Source of the DNA: an uncultured Pelagibacteraceae bacterium
GTDB lineage: Bacteria; Pseudomonadota; Alphaproteobacteria; Pelagibacterales; Pelagibacteraceae
DNA: 64,000 nucleotides
Direction: 5' to 3'
Assembly (NCBI GenBank): GCA_902589315.1
Contig: CACISK010000002.1
Span: 123,431 to 187,430 of the forward strand
This document shows, piece by piece, positions 1-8,788 of this stretch (position 1 is the stretch's first letter; each line of letters begins with the position of its first letter). Position numbers and translations under genes: made by a program. The notes beneath the pieces were generated by a model. That model was not told the origin of the DNA, did not search any database, and saw only the letters and a list, made by a program, of their open reading frames with translations.

Positions 1-1
1 T

Positions 2-484
2 GTAATTAATTCTTTCTCAAAATACTTTTCTATGACCGGTTGGAGAATAGGGTGGATGGTTGTACCAGATGATCATGTTAGACAAGTAGAAAGGCTTTCA
101 CAAAATTTGTTTGTTTGTCCTCCACACGCAAGTCAAGTTACAGCTCTTGCTTCATTGGATGCAACCGAAGAGTTACAATCAAATGTTGAAGTATATAAAA
201 AAAATAGAGAGATACTTTTGGAAGAATTACCGAAGGCAGGATTAAAAAAGTTTTCACCACCAGATGGTGCTTTTTACATTTATGTTGATATATCTGAATA
301 TTCAAATGATAGCTTAGCTTTTTGTAAAAAAGTTTTAGATGAAGCAAATGTTGCTATAACACCAGGAATTGATTTTGATCAAAAAAGAGGAAATTCTACT
401 ATTCGATTCTCATATGCCAGAAGCACAAAAGATATAATTGAAGGTGCTAAGAGAATTAAAGATTTTATGTCTAAAAATTATTAA
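2..484 (+). CDS. Pyridoxal-phosphate aminotransferase, class I/II, C-terminal part (5' end outside window)
   Basis: Frame open from base 2; translates ...NSFSKYFSMTGWRIGWMVVP... with the typical SFSK(x)YxMTGWRxGW PLP-lysine motif; ends TAA at 484. Confidence 0.9.
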   Translation, partial: VINSFSKYFSMTGWRIGWMVVPDDHVRQVERLSQNLFVCPPHASQVTALASLDATEELQSNVEVYKKNREILLEELPKAGLKKFSPPDGAFYIYVDISEYSNDSLAFCKKVLDEANVAITPGIDFDQKRGNSTIRFSYARSTKDIIEGAKRIKDFMSKNY

Positions 485-530
485 ATGGGGTCAGCTCAAT
501 TGGTTATTACCAAAAGAGCTCCCCATTTTT
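484..530 (+). terminator. Long stem-loop with flanking T run after the aminotransferase; may be bidirectional
   Basis: AATGGGG(tc)AGCTC aa TTGGT tatt ACCAA aa GAGCTCCCCATT then TTT; nested complementary arms read directly. Confidence 0.7.
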
Positions 531-663
531 ATGCCATTTTGGCCAAATCCATCAAATGGATTTAGTTTGTGTTATTTTTAATATGTGATATCTCACCAGC
601 TAAGTGTCAGGTGGCGTTATTCTAAGCATTTTCACCTCCTTCACTTATAAAATAAGTTTTAGG

Positions 664-724
664 TAGGTTGTATTCAACAAATTTATTTCTATTTTTTATA
701 AATATATTATTTGAATACAACCTA
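664..724. repeat. 14-bp perfect inverted repeat TAGGTTGTATTCAA / TTGAATACAACCTA, 33-nt AT-rich spacer
   Basis: Read directly at 664-677 and 711-724. Confidence 0.9.
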
Positions 725-831
725 GCTCTTTAGTAGATTCTCGATATCAAAATAATTTAAATATTCCCAAACTCTTAAATGAAACTTATGTCACAGAGAC
801 AAATAATAAATATATTTGTAATTAAAATTTT

Positions 832-1023
832 ATGAAGACGATATTTGTTATTGGATCAAAAAAACATACACTGAAGTACACAAGAAAAATGCCTGAAGGT
901 GAAGTTAAGAAAATGAAATCTTTTGTTACAAACAAAGGTCAAAAGCTTGAAAAAACTTCAAAATTTAAAATTTTAAAAGTATCAGACGACAAAACTTCAA
1001 GAACTTTCAAAATTAGTCTTTAA
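832..1023 (+). CDS. Small basic protein of unknown function (63 aa)
   Basis: ORF 63 aa, lysine rich, tightly upstream of photolyase gene. Confidence 0.6.
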   Translation: MKTIFVIGSKKHTLKYTRKMPEGEVKKMKSFVTNKGQKLEKTSKFKILKVSDDKTSRTFKISL

Positions 1024-1031
1024 TTATTAAA

Positions 1032-2489
1032 ATGAACAAAATCGTATGGTTCAGGAACGATCTACGTGTATCTAATAATGATGCATTTAATGAAGCGGCA
1101 AAATTAGGAAAGATTTTACCAATTTACATATTTGATAAAGAGTATCTCAAATTACCTACATCAAGTTCATTCCATTTAGATTTTTTAAAATCATCATTAT
1201 ACGATTTATCAAAAACACTAAGTGAAAAATATAATGCTAAACTCAATATATATTATGGAGATACATTAGAAATTTTAAGTCATTTAACTAATAAATTTAA
1301 AATAAATGAGGTTTATTCAAATATAATATTCAAGAACATGTATATAACTAACTTAGATAAAGAAGTTAGTTTTTTATTTAAAGAAAAAAATATTAACTGG
1401 AAAATATCAAATCAATTTGGCGTTCAATTAAATCATAGAATTAGAAATAAATGGTCATATAATTGGAATAAATTCATAAATAGTGAAAGTGTTCATTCAA
1501 ATTTAAATTGCGAGTTTATTTCAGATAATTATTTAGAAGATTTATCGAAAGTAGAAACAAATAATTTAGAAAATGGAAAAATTCAAATTGGTGGAAGACA
1601 AAACGCACTTCAACTATTAGATTCTTTCCTTAATGACAGATCAGAAAATTACCAAAAAGAAATGTCTTCGCCGATAACAGGAGAAACTTCTTGTTCTAGA
1701 TTAAGTCCTCATATTGCATTTGGAAATATTTCTATTAAAGAAATTTTTAAAAAAACTAATGATAAGTTAAAATCCAATTTATCTTTTTCAAAAAAGAAAT
1801 CCTTAATTGCTTTTAAAAGTCGATTAGCCTGGCACTGTCATTTTATTCAAAAGTTATATGATGAACCAGAAATTGAATTTAGAAATATGAATAGCGCTTA
1901 TAATGGAATAAGAGAAAATGATTTTAATGAAGATTATCATTTAGCATGGAAAAATGGAACTACTGGTTATCCGTTTGTTGATGCTTGTATGAGGTATCTT
2001 AGAACTAATGGATGGATTAATTTTAGAATGAGAGCAATGTTAGTTTCATTTGCGTCTTATCAATTGTGGCTAGATTGGAAAAAAACATCAAAACACTTGG
2101 CAAAATTATTTACAGATTATGAGCCAGGTATTCATTATTCACAATTTCAAATGCAATCAGGAACAACAGGAATAAATTCAATAAGAATTTACAATCCAAT
2201 TAAACAATCAATTGATCAAGATCCCACTGGAGATTTTATCAAAAAATGGGTTCCAGAATTAAAAAATGTTCCAGGAAAATTAGTTCATGAACCATGGAAA
2301 TTAACATTCATTGAACAAAAGGGAATAAATTTAGAAATTGGTAAAGATTATCCTTCACCAATAGTTGATAATAAAATATCAACAAAAATTGCAAAAGAAA
2401 AAATCTGGAATGTTAAGAAAACAGCAGAAGCAAAAATTATTTCAGCTGAAATATTAAACAAACACGCGAGTTTATCTCAAAGAAGATAA
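1032..2489 (+). CDS. Deoxyribodipyrimidine photolyase / cryptochrome family
   Basis: N-term KIVWFRNDLRVSNNDAF; C-term FAD-binding region ...YPFVDACMRYLRTNGWINFRMRAMLVSFASYQLWLDW... Confidence 0.95.
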   Translation: MNKIVWFRNDLRVSNNDAFNEAAKLGKILPIYIFDKEYLKLPTSSSFHLDFLKSSLYDLSKTLSEKYNAKLNIYYGDTLEILSHLTNKFKINEVYSNIIFKNMYITNLDKEVSFLFKEKNINWKISNQFGVQLNHRIRNKWSYNWNKFINSESVHSNLNCEFISDNYLEDLSKVETNNLENGKIQIGGRQNALQLLDSFLNDRSENYQKEMSSPITGETSCSRLSPHIAFGNISIKEIFKKTNDKLKSNLSFSKKKSLIAFKSRLAWHCHFIQKLYDEPEIEFRNMNSAYNGIRENDFNEDYHLAWKNGTTGYPFVDACMRYLRTNGWINFRMRAMLVSFASYQLWLDWKKTSKHLAKLFTDYEPGIHYSQFQMQSGTTGINSIRIYNPIKQSIDQDPTGDFIKKWVPELKNVPGKLVHEPWKLTFIEQKGINLEIGKDYPSPIVDNKISTKIAKEKIWNVKKTAEAKIISAEILNKHASLSQRR

Positions 2490-2492
2490 AAT

Positions 2493-2630
2493 TTAATTAC
2501 CGTAAGGAATTCCAACTAATTTTCCATTTTCATTATAAAAATAAAAATAGTTCGGGTTTAAAGTCTTAGGCTTTTTTGACAGTGTTTTAGACTTATTTTC
2601 TGATTTATTTTTTTTTAATTTACGTTTCAC
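2493..2630 (-). CDS. Possible small basic protein (45 aa, GTG start)
   Basis: Minus-strand frame: (V/M)KRKLKKNKSENKSKTLSKKPKTLNPNYFYFYNENGKLVGIPYGN*; coding-like C-term but weak SD; below ORF-track length cut-off. Confidence 0.45.
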   Translation of the reverse strand: MKRKLKKNKSENKSKTLSKKPKTLNPNYFYFYNENGKLVGIPYGN

Positions 2631-2741
2631 GGTTTTTTAATACTAAAAAAAAAAAGGTAAACTATTGATAACTTTTCAACCCAGATATGCATTTATTCTT
2701 AATCAATAAATTCAAATTAAGTATATCTATTCATTTACCTT

Positions 2742-5333
2742 ATGAAATTATCTGAATTATTTGAGCAAAATGGCTTTGATTTAGGAAATCTAAAAGAATC
2801 CTTTGGATTAATAGATGGAATATCAGAACATATAATAGCTGAAAGTGATGAAGTTTTAGCAAAGCAGCATCAAATTTCAGAAAACATTTATTTTTTAATT
2901 AAAGGCAAAGCTACATTTACCAAGTATTTTGAAACAAAATCTATAACCTTTGCAAAAATAACAAAGCCTGCAACACCATTAGGTATATCTGGACTTAATC
3001 AACCCAATAGATTTATGGGTGAAATATTTATTGAAGGTGGAACAGAATATATCTCGATAAAACTAGATGATTTAATAGATTTACAACAAAAAAATTGCAA
3101 ACTTATATCTACATTATACTCAGCCATTTCGTTTTTTTCTTTCCAACTGCTTGTCTCTTCAAGAAATTTAAACACTTTGTATAAAGATGATGAAATACAA
3201 ATTTCTCCAGGTACCCCATCAGAAAAAAGTATAACAAATATACAAAGAATTAAATCGGCTACTTTTTTTTCAACTCTTACTGATGATGACTTAGAAAAAT
3301 TTATTAAATTAGGTAATATAAAGATGTATTCATCAAATCAATATATAGTTAAAGAAGGAGATGTTTCTAAAGGTTTAAAGATATTATTGAGTGGTAAAGT
3401 TGATGGTTTATTTCATAATTTCATTAATGGAAAAATAAGACGAAATTTCAGAACTTTAACTAGAGCTGGAATCGCTTTAACTTTATCATCTGGAAAAGGA
3501 GATTTCTTTAATCCTTATACGATAAAGTCTACTAGAGACACAAAAGTTCTTCATATTTCTAATGAGGCACTTGAAAATTTAACAATTTCAGATCCTCAAA
3601 TGGCTATAAAAATTTTCAGGAGACAATTATGGCAACTAGGTCGTTTCCAGCAAAGCGCTACAGGTTTAACCAAGTATTCTGCAGAAAATGAATTAGAATT
3701 TGTTAATTTATTATTAAAAGATAATACAGCAAGAATACCTGCTAGTTCTAAGTTATATACTATACCACATTTATTGAAGAGTCCTCATACGTATGCAATG
3801 GCATTTGATGTTGTTTATGAATTAATTATTAAAGGAAATGAGATAGAAAAATCGTTATCCAGTCTGATAAAAGATACCTTAAATAATTTAGAAAGAGAGT
3901 CCCGTTTTCATAATCAATTAAATATAATTTATAACAGAGTATCGAATTCTTCTAACAATTCTAATAAAACAAAATTGAGAGAGTTAACCAATTCTAATTT
4001 CACCAAAGCTTTTGATAATGTTAAATATGTAATAAAGGGTTGGGAAAATTTACCAGATGAACCAACAAATATTTTTTTTTACAATCATTTAGCAGCTATA
4101 GATGACAATCAACTTGCAAATGGACATTCATTTTCAATAGATAGTCATTTCATCAGTTCAAAAATATTATATCCAAAATATAATGATGGAGGTCAACGTA
4201 TCGTTAGAACAAGTCGGAACACAGAATTTTGGAGATATAATTATTATGAAAATTTAGATTATATTTTTGTTCATACCCCAGAGTCTGATATGTTGGAAGA
4301 AAGTGAAAAGGAAAAGCAAGAGAGAAAACAAAAGCTTTTTGATGAAGCTCAAAAAGTATTTAATCAAAAACAACCGATTGTAATTGCCCCCGAAGGAACA
4401 TCAGAAACAGAAGATAATAAAACAATAACTTCGCCAGGACCATTTAAAGCAGGAGCATTTAACCTTGCTTTTAAGCTTAGTCCAAAACCAAAACTCATTC
4501 CAATTGCCCTTGCTAATTTTGATTATCCAGTTTCTAAAACAATATATTCAGCAGTTATTAAGGAGCCAATAACTATAAGTGATCATGTGAAAGATCCAGA
4601 AAATCAAGATGAAATGAAAAGCTTCTTAGATAATTACAGAACCAAATTTAGATCCTATGTAGAAGAAGCTATAGATTTAGCCAAAAATGTTCAAGATAAC
4701 ATAGATAAAATAGAAAATTTGAAAACTAATGTAAATTTAGTTAGTCCAGTTGAAGAAGAGTTTGAATTGGATGTTAGAGAATTAGAGCACAATTCTTTTC
4801 AACAGACAAAAACAAATAACAGTGTTGCTTTGTATGGTAGTTCAACTTTTAAAATGTGGGATAATGCCAAAAACGATTTATCAATAAATAATCTTTATAA
4901 TTTAGGTTTTGGTGGTTCAACTTTAGTCTCTTGTAGAAGATATTTTGATAGATTGGTCGCTCCTTTAAACCCATCTAATCTTTTCTTTTATGCCGGAGAT
5001 AATGACATTGGTTATGGAATGGATAGCGATGAATTGTTAAAAGAATTTTTATTATTTTCTAATCAAGTTGAAGAAAAACTACCAAGAGCGAAATGTTTTT
5101 TTATATCTATTAAGCCTAGTCCTTTTAGGAGAGATCTTATGACAACAATTTTAGATGCTAATTCAAAGATAAAAAAACACTTAACCAATTTAAAAATGTG
5201 GGATTATGTTGATATTACAACACCCATGATAAATGCAGGTTATGATAAGTTTTACGATGAAGATCCACTACATATGAACGAACTTGGATATAGTTTGTTA
5301 AGTAAGCTTGTAAGAGATAAAATTTACAATTAA
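2742..5333 (+). CDS. Multidomain protein: two cyclic-nucleotide-binding-like domains + PlsC-type acyltransferase + SGNH/GDSL hydrolase
   Basis: Crp-like beta-roll segments (approx aa 30-115 and 175-290); acyltransferase motifs NHLAAID (HX4D) and APEGTSE (PEGT); SGNH motifs YGSST, FGGST, AGDND, DPLHMNELGY. Confidence 0.85.
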   Translation: MKLSELFEQNGFDLGNLKESFGLIDGISEHIIAESDEVLAKQHQISENIYFLIKGKATFTKYFETKSITFAKITKPATPLGISGLNQPNRFMGEIFIEGGTEYISIKLDDLIDLQQKNCKLISTLYSAISFFSFQLLVSSRNLNTLYKDDEIQISPGTPSEKSITNIQRIKSATFFSTLTDDDLEKFIKLGNIKMYSSNQYIVKEGDVSKGLKILLSGKVDGLFHNFINGKIRRNFRTLTRAGIALTLSSGKGDFFNPYTIKSTRDTKVLHISNEALENLTISDPQMAIKIFRRQLWQLGRFQQSATGLTKYSAENELEFVNLLLKDNTARIPASSKLYTIPHLLKSPHTYAMAFDVVYELIIKGNEIEKSLSSLIKDTLNNLERESRFHNQLNIIYNRVSNSSNNSNKTKLRELTNSNFTKAFDNVKYVIKGWENLPDEPTNIFFYNHLAAIDDNQLANGHSFSIDSHFISSKILYPKYNDGGQRIVRTSRNTEFWRYNYYENLDYIFVHTPESDMLEESEKEKQERKQKLFDEAQKVFNQKQPIVIAPEGTSETEDNKTITSPGPFKAGAFNLAFKLSPKPKLIPIALANFDYPVSKTIYSAVIKEPITISDHVKDPENQDEMKSFLDNYRTKFRSYVEEAIDLAKNVQDNIDKIENLKTNVNLVSPVEEEFELDVRELEHNSFQQTKTNNSVALYGSSTFKMWDNAKNDLSINNLYNLGFGGSTLVSCRRYFDRLVAPLNPSNLFFYAGDNDIGYGMDSDELLKEFLLFSNQVEEKLPRAKCFFISIKPSPFRRDLMTTILDANSKIKKHLTNLKMWDYVDITTPMINAGYDKFYDEDPLHMNELGYSLLSKLVRDKIYN

Positions 5334-5341
5334 TATTTTTA

Positions 5342-5887
5342 ATGAGTTTTAAAAAATATCTATGGAAATGTAGATTGTTAGTCCTAAATACGCCTAATTA
5401 CAGTCATCCAGAATATAAAAGATCAAAAGATTTGTATCAAAAAGAAATTAAAGGCTTCCACAAAAGATATATAAAATTAGTTACAAAATTAGATAAAACA
5501 AAAAAATTTAAAGTTACTTTAATTGGTTTTGATGGCACAAAAAAAATTGAGTTAGATAAAGTATATACAAAAAAAATCTTTGATATAGTTGATAAAATGC
5601 CAATGAATAAACTAATTAAAGATAAAAAATTTAAACCATTAAATCTTTCTTTATTTTCAGATTATAAACCAGAGACAACCTTAAAGGGCTTAGGATTTAA
5701 AGATAAAGAAAAAGCATTGTTCACTGTTTCGGCTATAAAAAAAAGACCAATAAAATACCAAGTAAATGTTATTGCAACTATGTTAGGTAGAGCTAAAAAT
5801 CATCCTAATAGAACAAAAGACATGAATGATGCTATAATTTTATTTAACAAATGGATGGAAAATTACAAAGCAAATAAAAAAACATGA
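5342..5887 (+). CDS. DUF4174-like protein with extra basic C-terminal region
   Basis: N-terminal pattern CRLLVLNTP...FKVTLIGFDGTKKIELDKV...IFDIVDKMPM resembles DUF4174 (LIGKDGGxK...DxMPM); TGA overlaps next ATG. Confidence 0.5.
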   Translation: MSFKKYLWKCRLLVLNTPNYSHPEYKRSKDLYQKEIKGFHKRYIKLVTKLDKTKKFKVTLIGFDGTKKIELDKVYTKKIFDIVDKMPMNKLIKDKKFKPLNLSLFSDYKPETTLKGLGFKDKEKALFTVSAIKKRPIKYQVNVIATMLGRAKNHPNRTKDMNDAIILFNKWMENYKANKKT

Positions 5888-6390
5888 AAAACAAAGGTTT
5901 CACATTAATAGAACTCTTAGTCGTAGTAGCAATTATAGGGATATTAGCAGCAGTAGGTGTAGTGGCTTATAGTGGTTATACCGCGGGTGCAAAAAAACAA
6001 ACCATGGCTAGTAATCAAAAAATGATTCAAAAGTATGCAATGGCAGAAATTTTGAAATGTCAGTCTGGAATTGATCTAACTGAAGGTCCAGATAGCAGTA
6101 AGCATATTAAGACATGTTCTACAGGGGGTGCAGGAAATTTAAACAGCAATGTTTGGGCGCAGTATTTTATAAATGTTTTTGAAAGCAAAATAACAAACCC
6201 ATACAAAACAACACCAAGTAATCCTGACGGCTTGCTAAATAGTGGTCCAACTAGAAATGCAGGAGAAATAGTTTTAGTAGGGTGGAACCAATGTGATATT
6301 AGCCCATGTTTTTTAATAGATGCAGCTTATGATGACAAGGGAACTAAAAAATCATTAGATCCAATGTTGCAGGTGCCAACCGGATTTTAA
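5884..6390 (+). CDS. Type IV pilin-like protein
   Basis: Prepilin class III signal KNKGFTLIELLVVVAIIGILAAVGVVAYSGY. Confidence 0.92.
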   Translation: MKNKGFTLIELLVVVAIIGILAAVGVVAYSGYTAGAKKQTMASNQKMIQKYAMAEILKCQSGIDLTEGPDSSKHIKTCSTGGAGNLNSNVWAQYFINVFESKITNPYKTTPSNPDGLLNSGPTRNAGEIVLVGWNQCDISPCFLIDAAYDDKGTKKSLDPMLQVPTGF

Positions 6391-6392
6391 TT

Positions 6393-6884
6393 GTGAACAG
6401 AAAGGGTTTTACTTTAATTGAACTATTAGTTGTTGTAGCAATAATTGGGATCTTAGCTGCGGTAGGTGTAGTTGCTTATAGTGGATATACAAGTGGAGCA
6501 AAAAGAACAGCAACAATGTCAAACCACAAGTCAGTATTAAAATTTTTAACCGCAGAGATGAACAAATGTGTTATTGAGGGTAAAATGAGTTTATTAACTG
6601 GAACAAATAATACAGATAACTACCATGATGTAAATTGTTCCTCTCAAAGTGTTTTGGATACATCTAATTTAATAAAAAAAATTATAGAACATTTACATAA
6701 TGTAGGTTTTACAGATCCATATAATGGAGGAAATGCTTTTTTTGCAACATCAAATTTTGCAAATCGAGAAGGTCAAACATATATTTGGTCTGGAAGCAAT
6801 GATACTATAACATTCAGAACTGTATATAAAGATGGTAACGATAACGATGTTGTTATTACAGATACAACATTTGATACACGTTAA
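6393..6884 (+). CDS. Type IV pilin-like protein (second, tandem copy; GTG start)
   Basis: NRKGFTLIELLVVVAIIGILAAVGVVAYSGYTSGAKR; near-identical N-terminus to 5884-6390, divergent C-terminus. Confidence 0.92.
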   Translation: MNRKGFTLIELLVVVAIIGILAAVGVVAYSGYTSGAKRTATMSNHKSVLKFLTAEMNKCVIEGKMSLLTGTNNTDNYHDVNCSSQSVLDTSNLIKKIIEHLHNVGFTDPYNGGNAFFATSNFANREGQTYIWSGSNDTITFRTVYKDGNDNDVVITDTTFDTR

Positions 6885-6899
6885 TAAAATATAAATAAA

Positions 6900-7097
6900 A
6901 TGATAGAATTTTTATTTAAAGTATCACTGCTAATTCTTGGCTTGATAGTAATCAGATTTGGTATCATTCAGATTAGAAAGTATAAAAAGGGAGAAATTAG
7001 ATCAAAGAATAATATTTTTAGTCAAATTTCATTTTTAATTTTCTTTGCTGCAATTATAGGGTTGGTTATTTATTCAATTTTAGGCTTACTTGAGTAA
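6900..7097 (+). CDS. Small membrane protein (65 aa, two predicted TM segments)
   Basis: Hydrophobic segments FLFKVSLLILGLIVIRFGI and ISFLIFFAAIIGLVIYSIL. Confidence 0.7.
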   Translation: MIEFLFKVSLLILGLIVIRFGIIQIRKYKKGEIRSKNNIFSQISFLIFFAAIIGLVIYSILGLLE

Positions 7098-7147
7098 GCT
7101 AATTTATCTCATATATTAATTTTTAAATTCCAATAAAGAGCTTAATT

Positions 7148-8575
7148 ATGAAAAAAATTATCTTCATTTTTCTCAGTATTTTATCAATATTTAATTATGC
7201 AAACGCTAAAGATTTTTTCCTAAATATAACTGATCAAATAGCAGAAAATGAGTTTCGATTGAGTTATGGAGTTTCAGTTACCGATGTAAACAAGGATAAT
7301 AATTATGATTTTGTAGTAACTGGCTTTGGTTTTAAAAATCTAGCTCTTTCTTATAAAGATGGAAAATTGATAAATATAGTAAATGAAAAAATATTTACAG
7401 ATGAAGAAAGAAGAACAATTGGTGTCGCTGCATGTGATATTGATCAAGATGGCTATGAGGAAATATATTTTTTAAATACTGATACATATAGCGGATCAAA
7501 AATTTATTCTGATCGACTAATAGATTTAAATAACAATAAATTTGAGGATTTATTTGAAAAAGAAATCAATCAAAGTGAATTAAACTTAACAGCTGGAAGG
7601 TCAGTAGTTTGTGTAGATAGAAATGGTGATGGTGCATATGGTATTTATGTTGCAAATTATGGAGGTCCTACTCGATTTTATGAATTAATTAGAGATAGAA
7701 TAAAAGACCAAGCTAAATCATTATCAATTGATAAAATTACTGGAGGTAGAGCTATTGTGTCAGGACACATTCTTTCAGATAGGTCAGATATTTTTGCTGC
7801 AAATGAAAGAGGAGATAACTTTTTATACTATAATTCAAAAGGCTCTTTCCAAGATGTAGCTAAAGAGTATGCAGTTCAAGATAGATTTGAAAATGGTAGA
7901 GGCACAGCTTTAAGTGATCTTTTATATAGAGGACGATTGGATATTTTATCTTCAAATTGGGATGGAATGCATAGAGCATATGTTTTAGATGGTGATAAAT
8001 TTAAAGATATATCAACATCTCCGTACAATATTCCTACAAAAATAAGAACAGTTATTTCAGCTGATTTTGATAATGATGGATATGATGAAATTTTCATGAA
8101 TAATATTGGAGAACCAAATAAACTTTTCAAAGTTTTAGAGGGTGGAGTATTTAAAGAAATTAAAATGGAAAATGGTTTAGAGACCGTTGGTCTTGGAACC
8201 GGTGCAGCTGTTGCAGACGTTGATGGCGATGGAATTTTAGAGTTATTAGTTTCTCACGGAGAGTCAGGCTTTCAACCTTTAACTTTATATAAAGCAGATA
8301 TTAAAAAATTTAATTATCTACGTATTAAACCACTTAATCAGTATGGAGCTCCTGCAAGAGGTGCAACAGTAACAATTAAATCAAATAAAAGAATTCATTC
8401 AAAAACAATAGATGCAGGATCTGGTTATCTTTGTCAGATGGAACCAGTAGCTCATTATGGAATAAGACAAGGTGAAAAAGACTTTAAAGTCGAAATTAAA
8501 TGGACCGATGGATCAATAGAATCATTTGATATTGATGAATTAAATAAAACTTACGAATTTAGACAAAAATTATAG
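7148..8575 (+). CDS. Exported FG-GAP/VCBS repeat protein with ASPIC/UnbV domain (CRTAC1-like)
   Basis: Signal peptide; repeats such as VTDVNKDNNYDFVVTG, ACDIDQDGYEEIYFLN, VADVDGDGILELLVS; C-term LRIKPLNQYGAPARGATVTI...GSGYLCQMEPVAHYG. Confidence 0.88.
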   Translation: MKKIIFIFLSILSIFNYANAKDFFLNITDQIAENEFRLSYGVSVTDVNKDNNYDFVVTGFGFKNLALSYKDGKLINIVNEKIFTDEERRTIGVAACDIDQDGYEEIYFLNTDTYSGSKIYSDRLIDLNNNKFEDLFEKEINQSELNLTAGRSVVCVDRNGDGAYGIYVANYGGPTRFYELIRDRIKDQAKSLSIDKITGGRAIVSGHILSDRSDIFAANERGDNFLYYNSKGSFQDVAKEYAVQDRFENGRGTALSDLLYRGRLDILSSNWDGMHRAYVLDGDKFKDISTSPYNIPTKIRTVISADFDNDGYDEIFMNNIGEPNKLFKVLEGGVFKEIKMENGLETVGLGTGAAVADVDGDGILELLVSHGESGFQPLTLYKADIKKFNYLRIKPLNQYGAPARGATVTIKSNKRIHSKTIDAGSGYLCQMEPVAHYGIRQGEKDFKVEIKWTDGSIESFDIDELNKTYEFRQKL

Positions 8576-8633
8576 GACAATACTGCTCATTATATAGTGT
8601 TGAAAAATTATAAAGCTTTTATATATCAATCGT

Positions 8634-8777
8634 ATGACTATTTGTTCTTTATCATTATTGGCATTATTTGTTTCAGGAATTGTAATGTATCTTTTTAGAG
8701 AACCATCTGAGGAAGAATTAAAAAAATTCAATAACAAAACTCAAGACCGAAGTGACTGGTCAAATATGGGTTTTTAA
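8634..8777 (+). CDS. Small single-TM protein (47 aa)
   Basis: MTICSLSLLALFVSGIVMYLFREPSEEELKKFNNKTQDRSDWSNMGF*; below ORF-track cut-off. Confidence 0.55.
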   Translation: MTICSLSLLALFVSGIVMYLFREPSEEELKKFNNKTQDRSDWSNMGF

Positions 8778-8788
8778 ATCATTTATTA

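Larger units (their letters stand above)
475..730 (-). ncRNA. Candidate structured minus-strand transcript (sRNA or attenuator-like leader with micro-ORF); alternatively a structured + strand 5' region
   Basis: Series of inverted repeats (664-677/711-724, 545-552/556-563, 484-530) plus strong SD and 9-codon ORF on the minus strand at 600-629; no larger ORF explains the interval. Confidence 0.35.

Noticed and set aside
625-645. Possible 16S rRNA 3'-end fragment (TCACCTCCTT)
   Set aside because: Match does not extend beyond the anti-SD core and there is no upstream 16S sequence; simplest explanation is complement of a strong minus-strand SD.
2655-2741. Inverted AAGGTAAA / TTTACCTT flanking the leader of the fusion gene
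   Set aside because: Only 8 bp with a ~70-nt spacer in AT-rich DNA; too weak to claim a switch.
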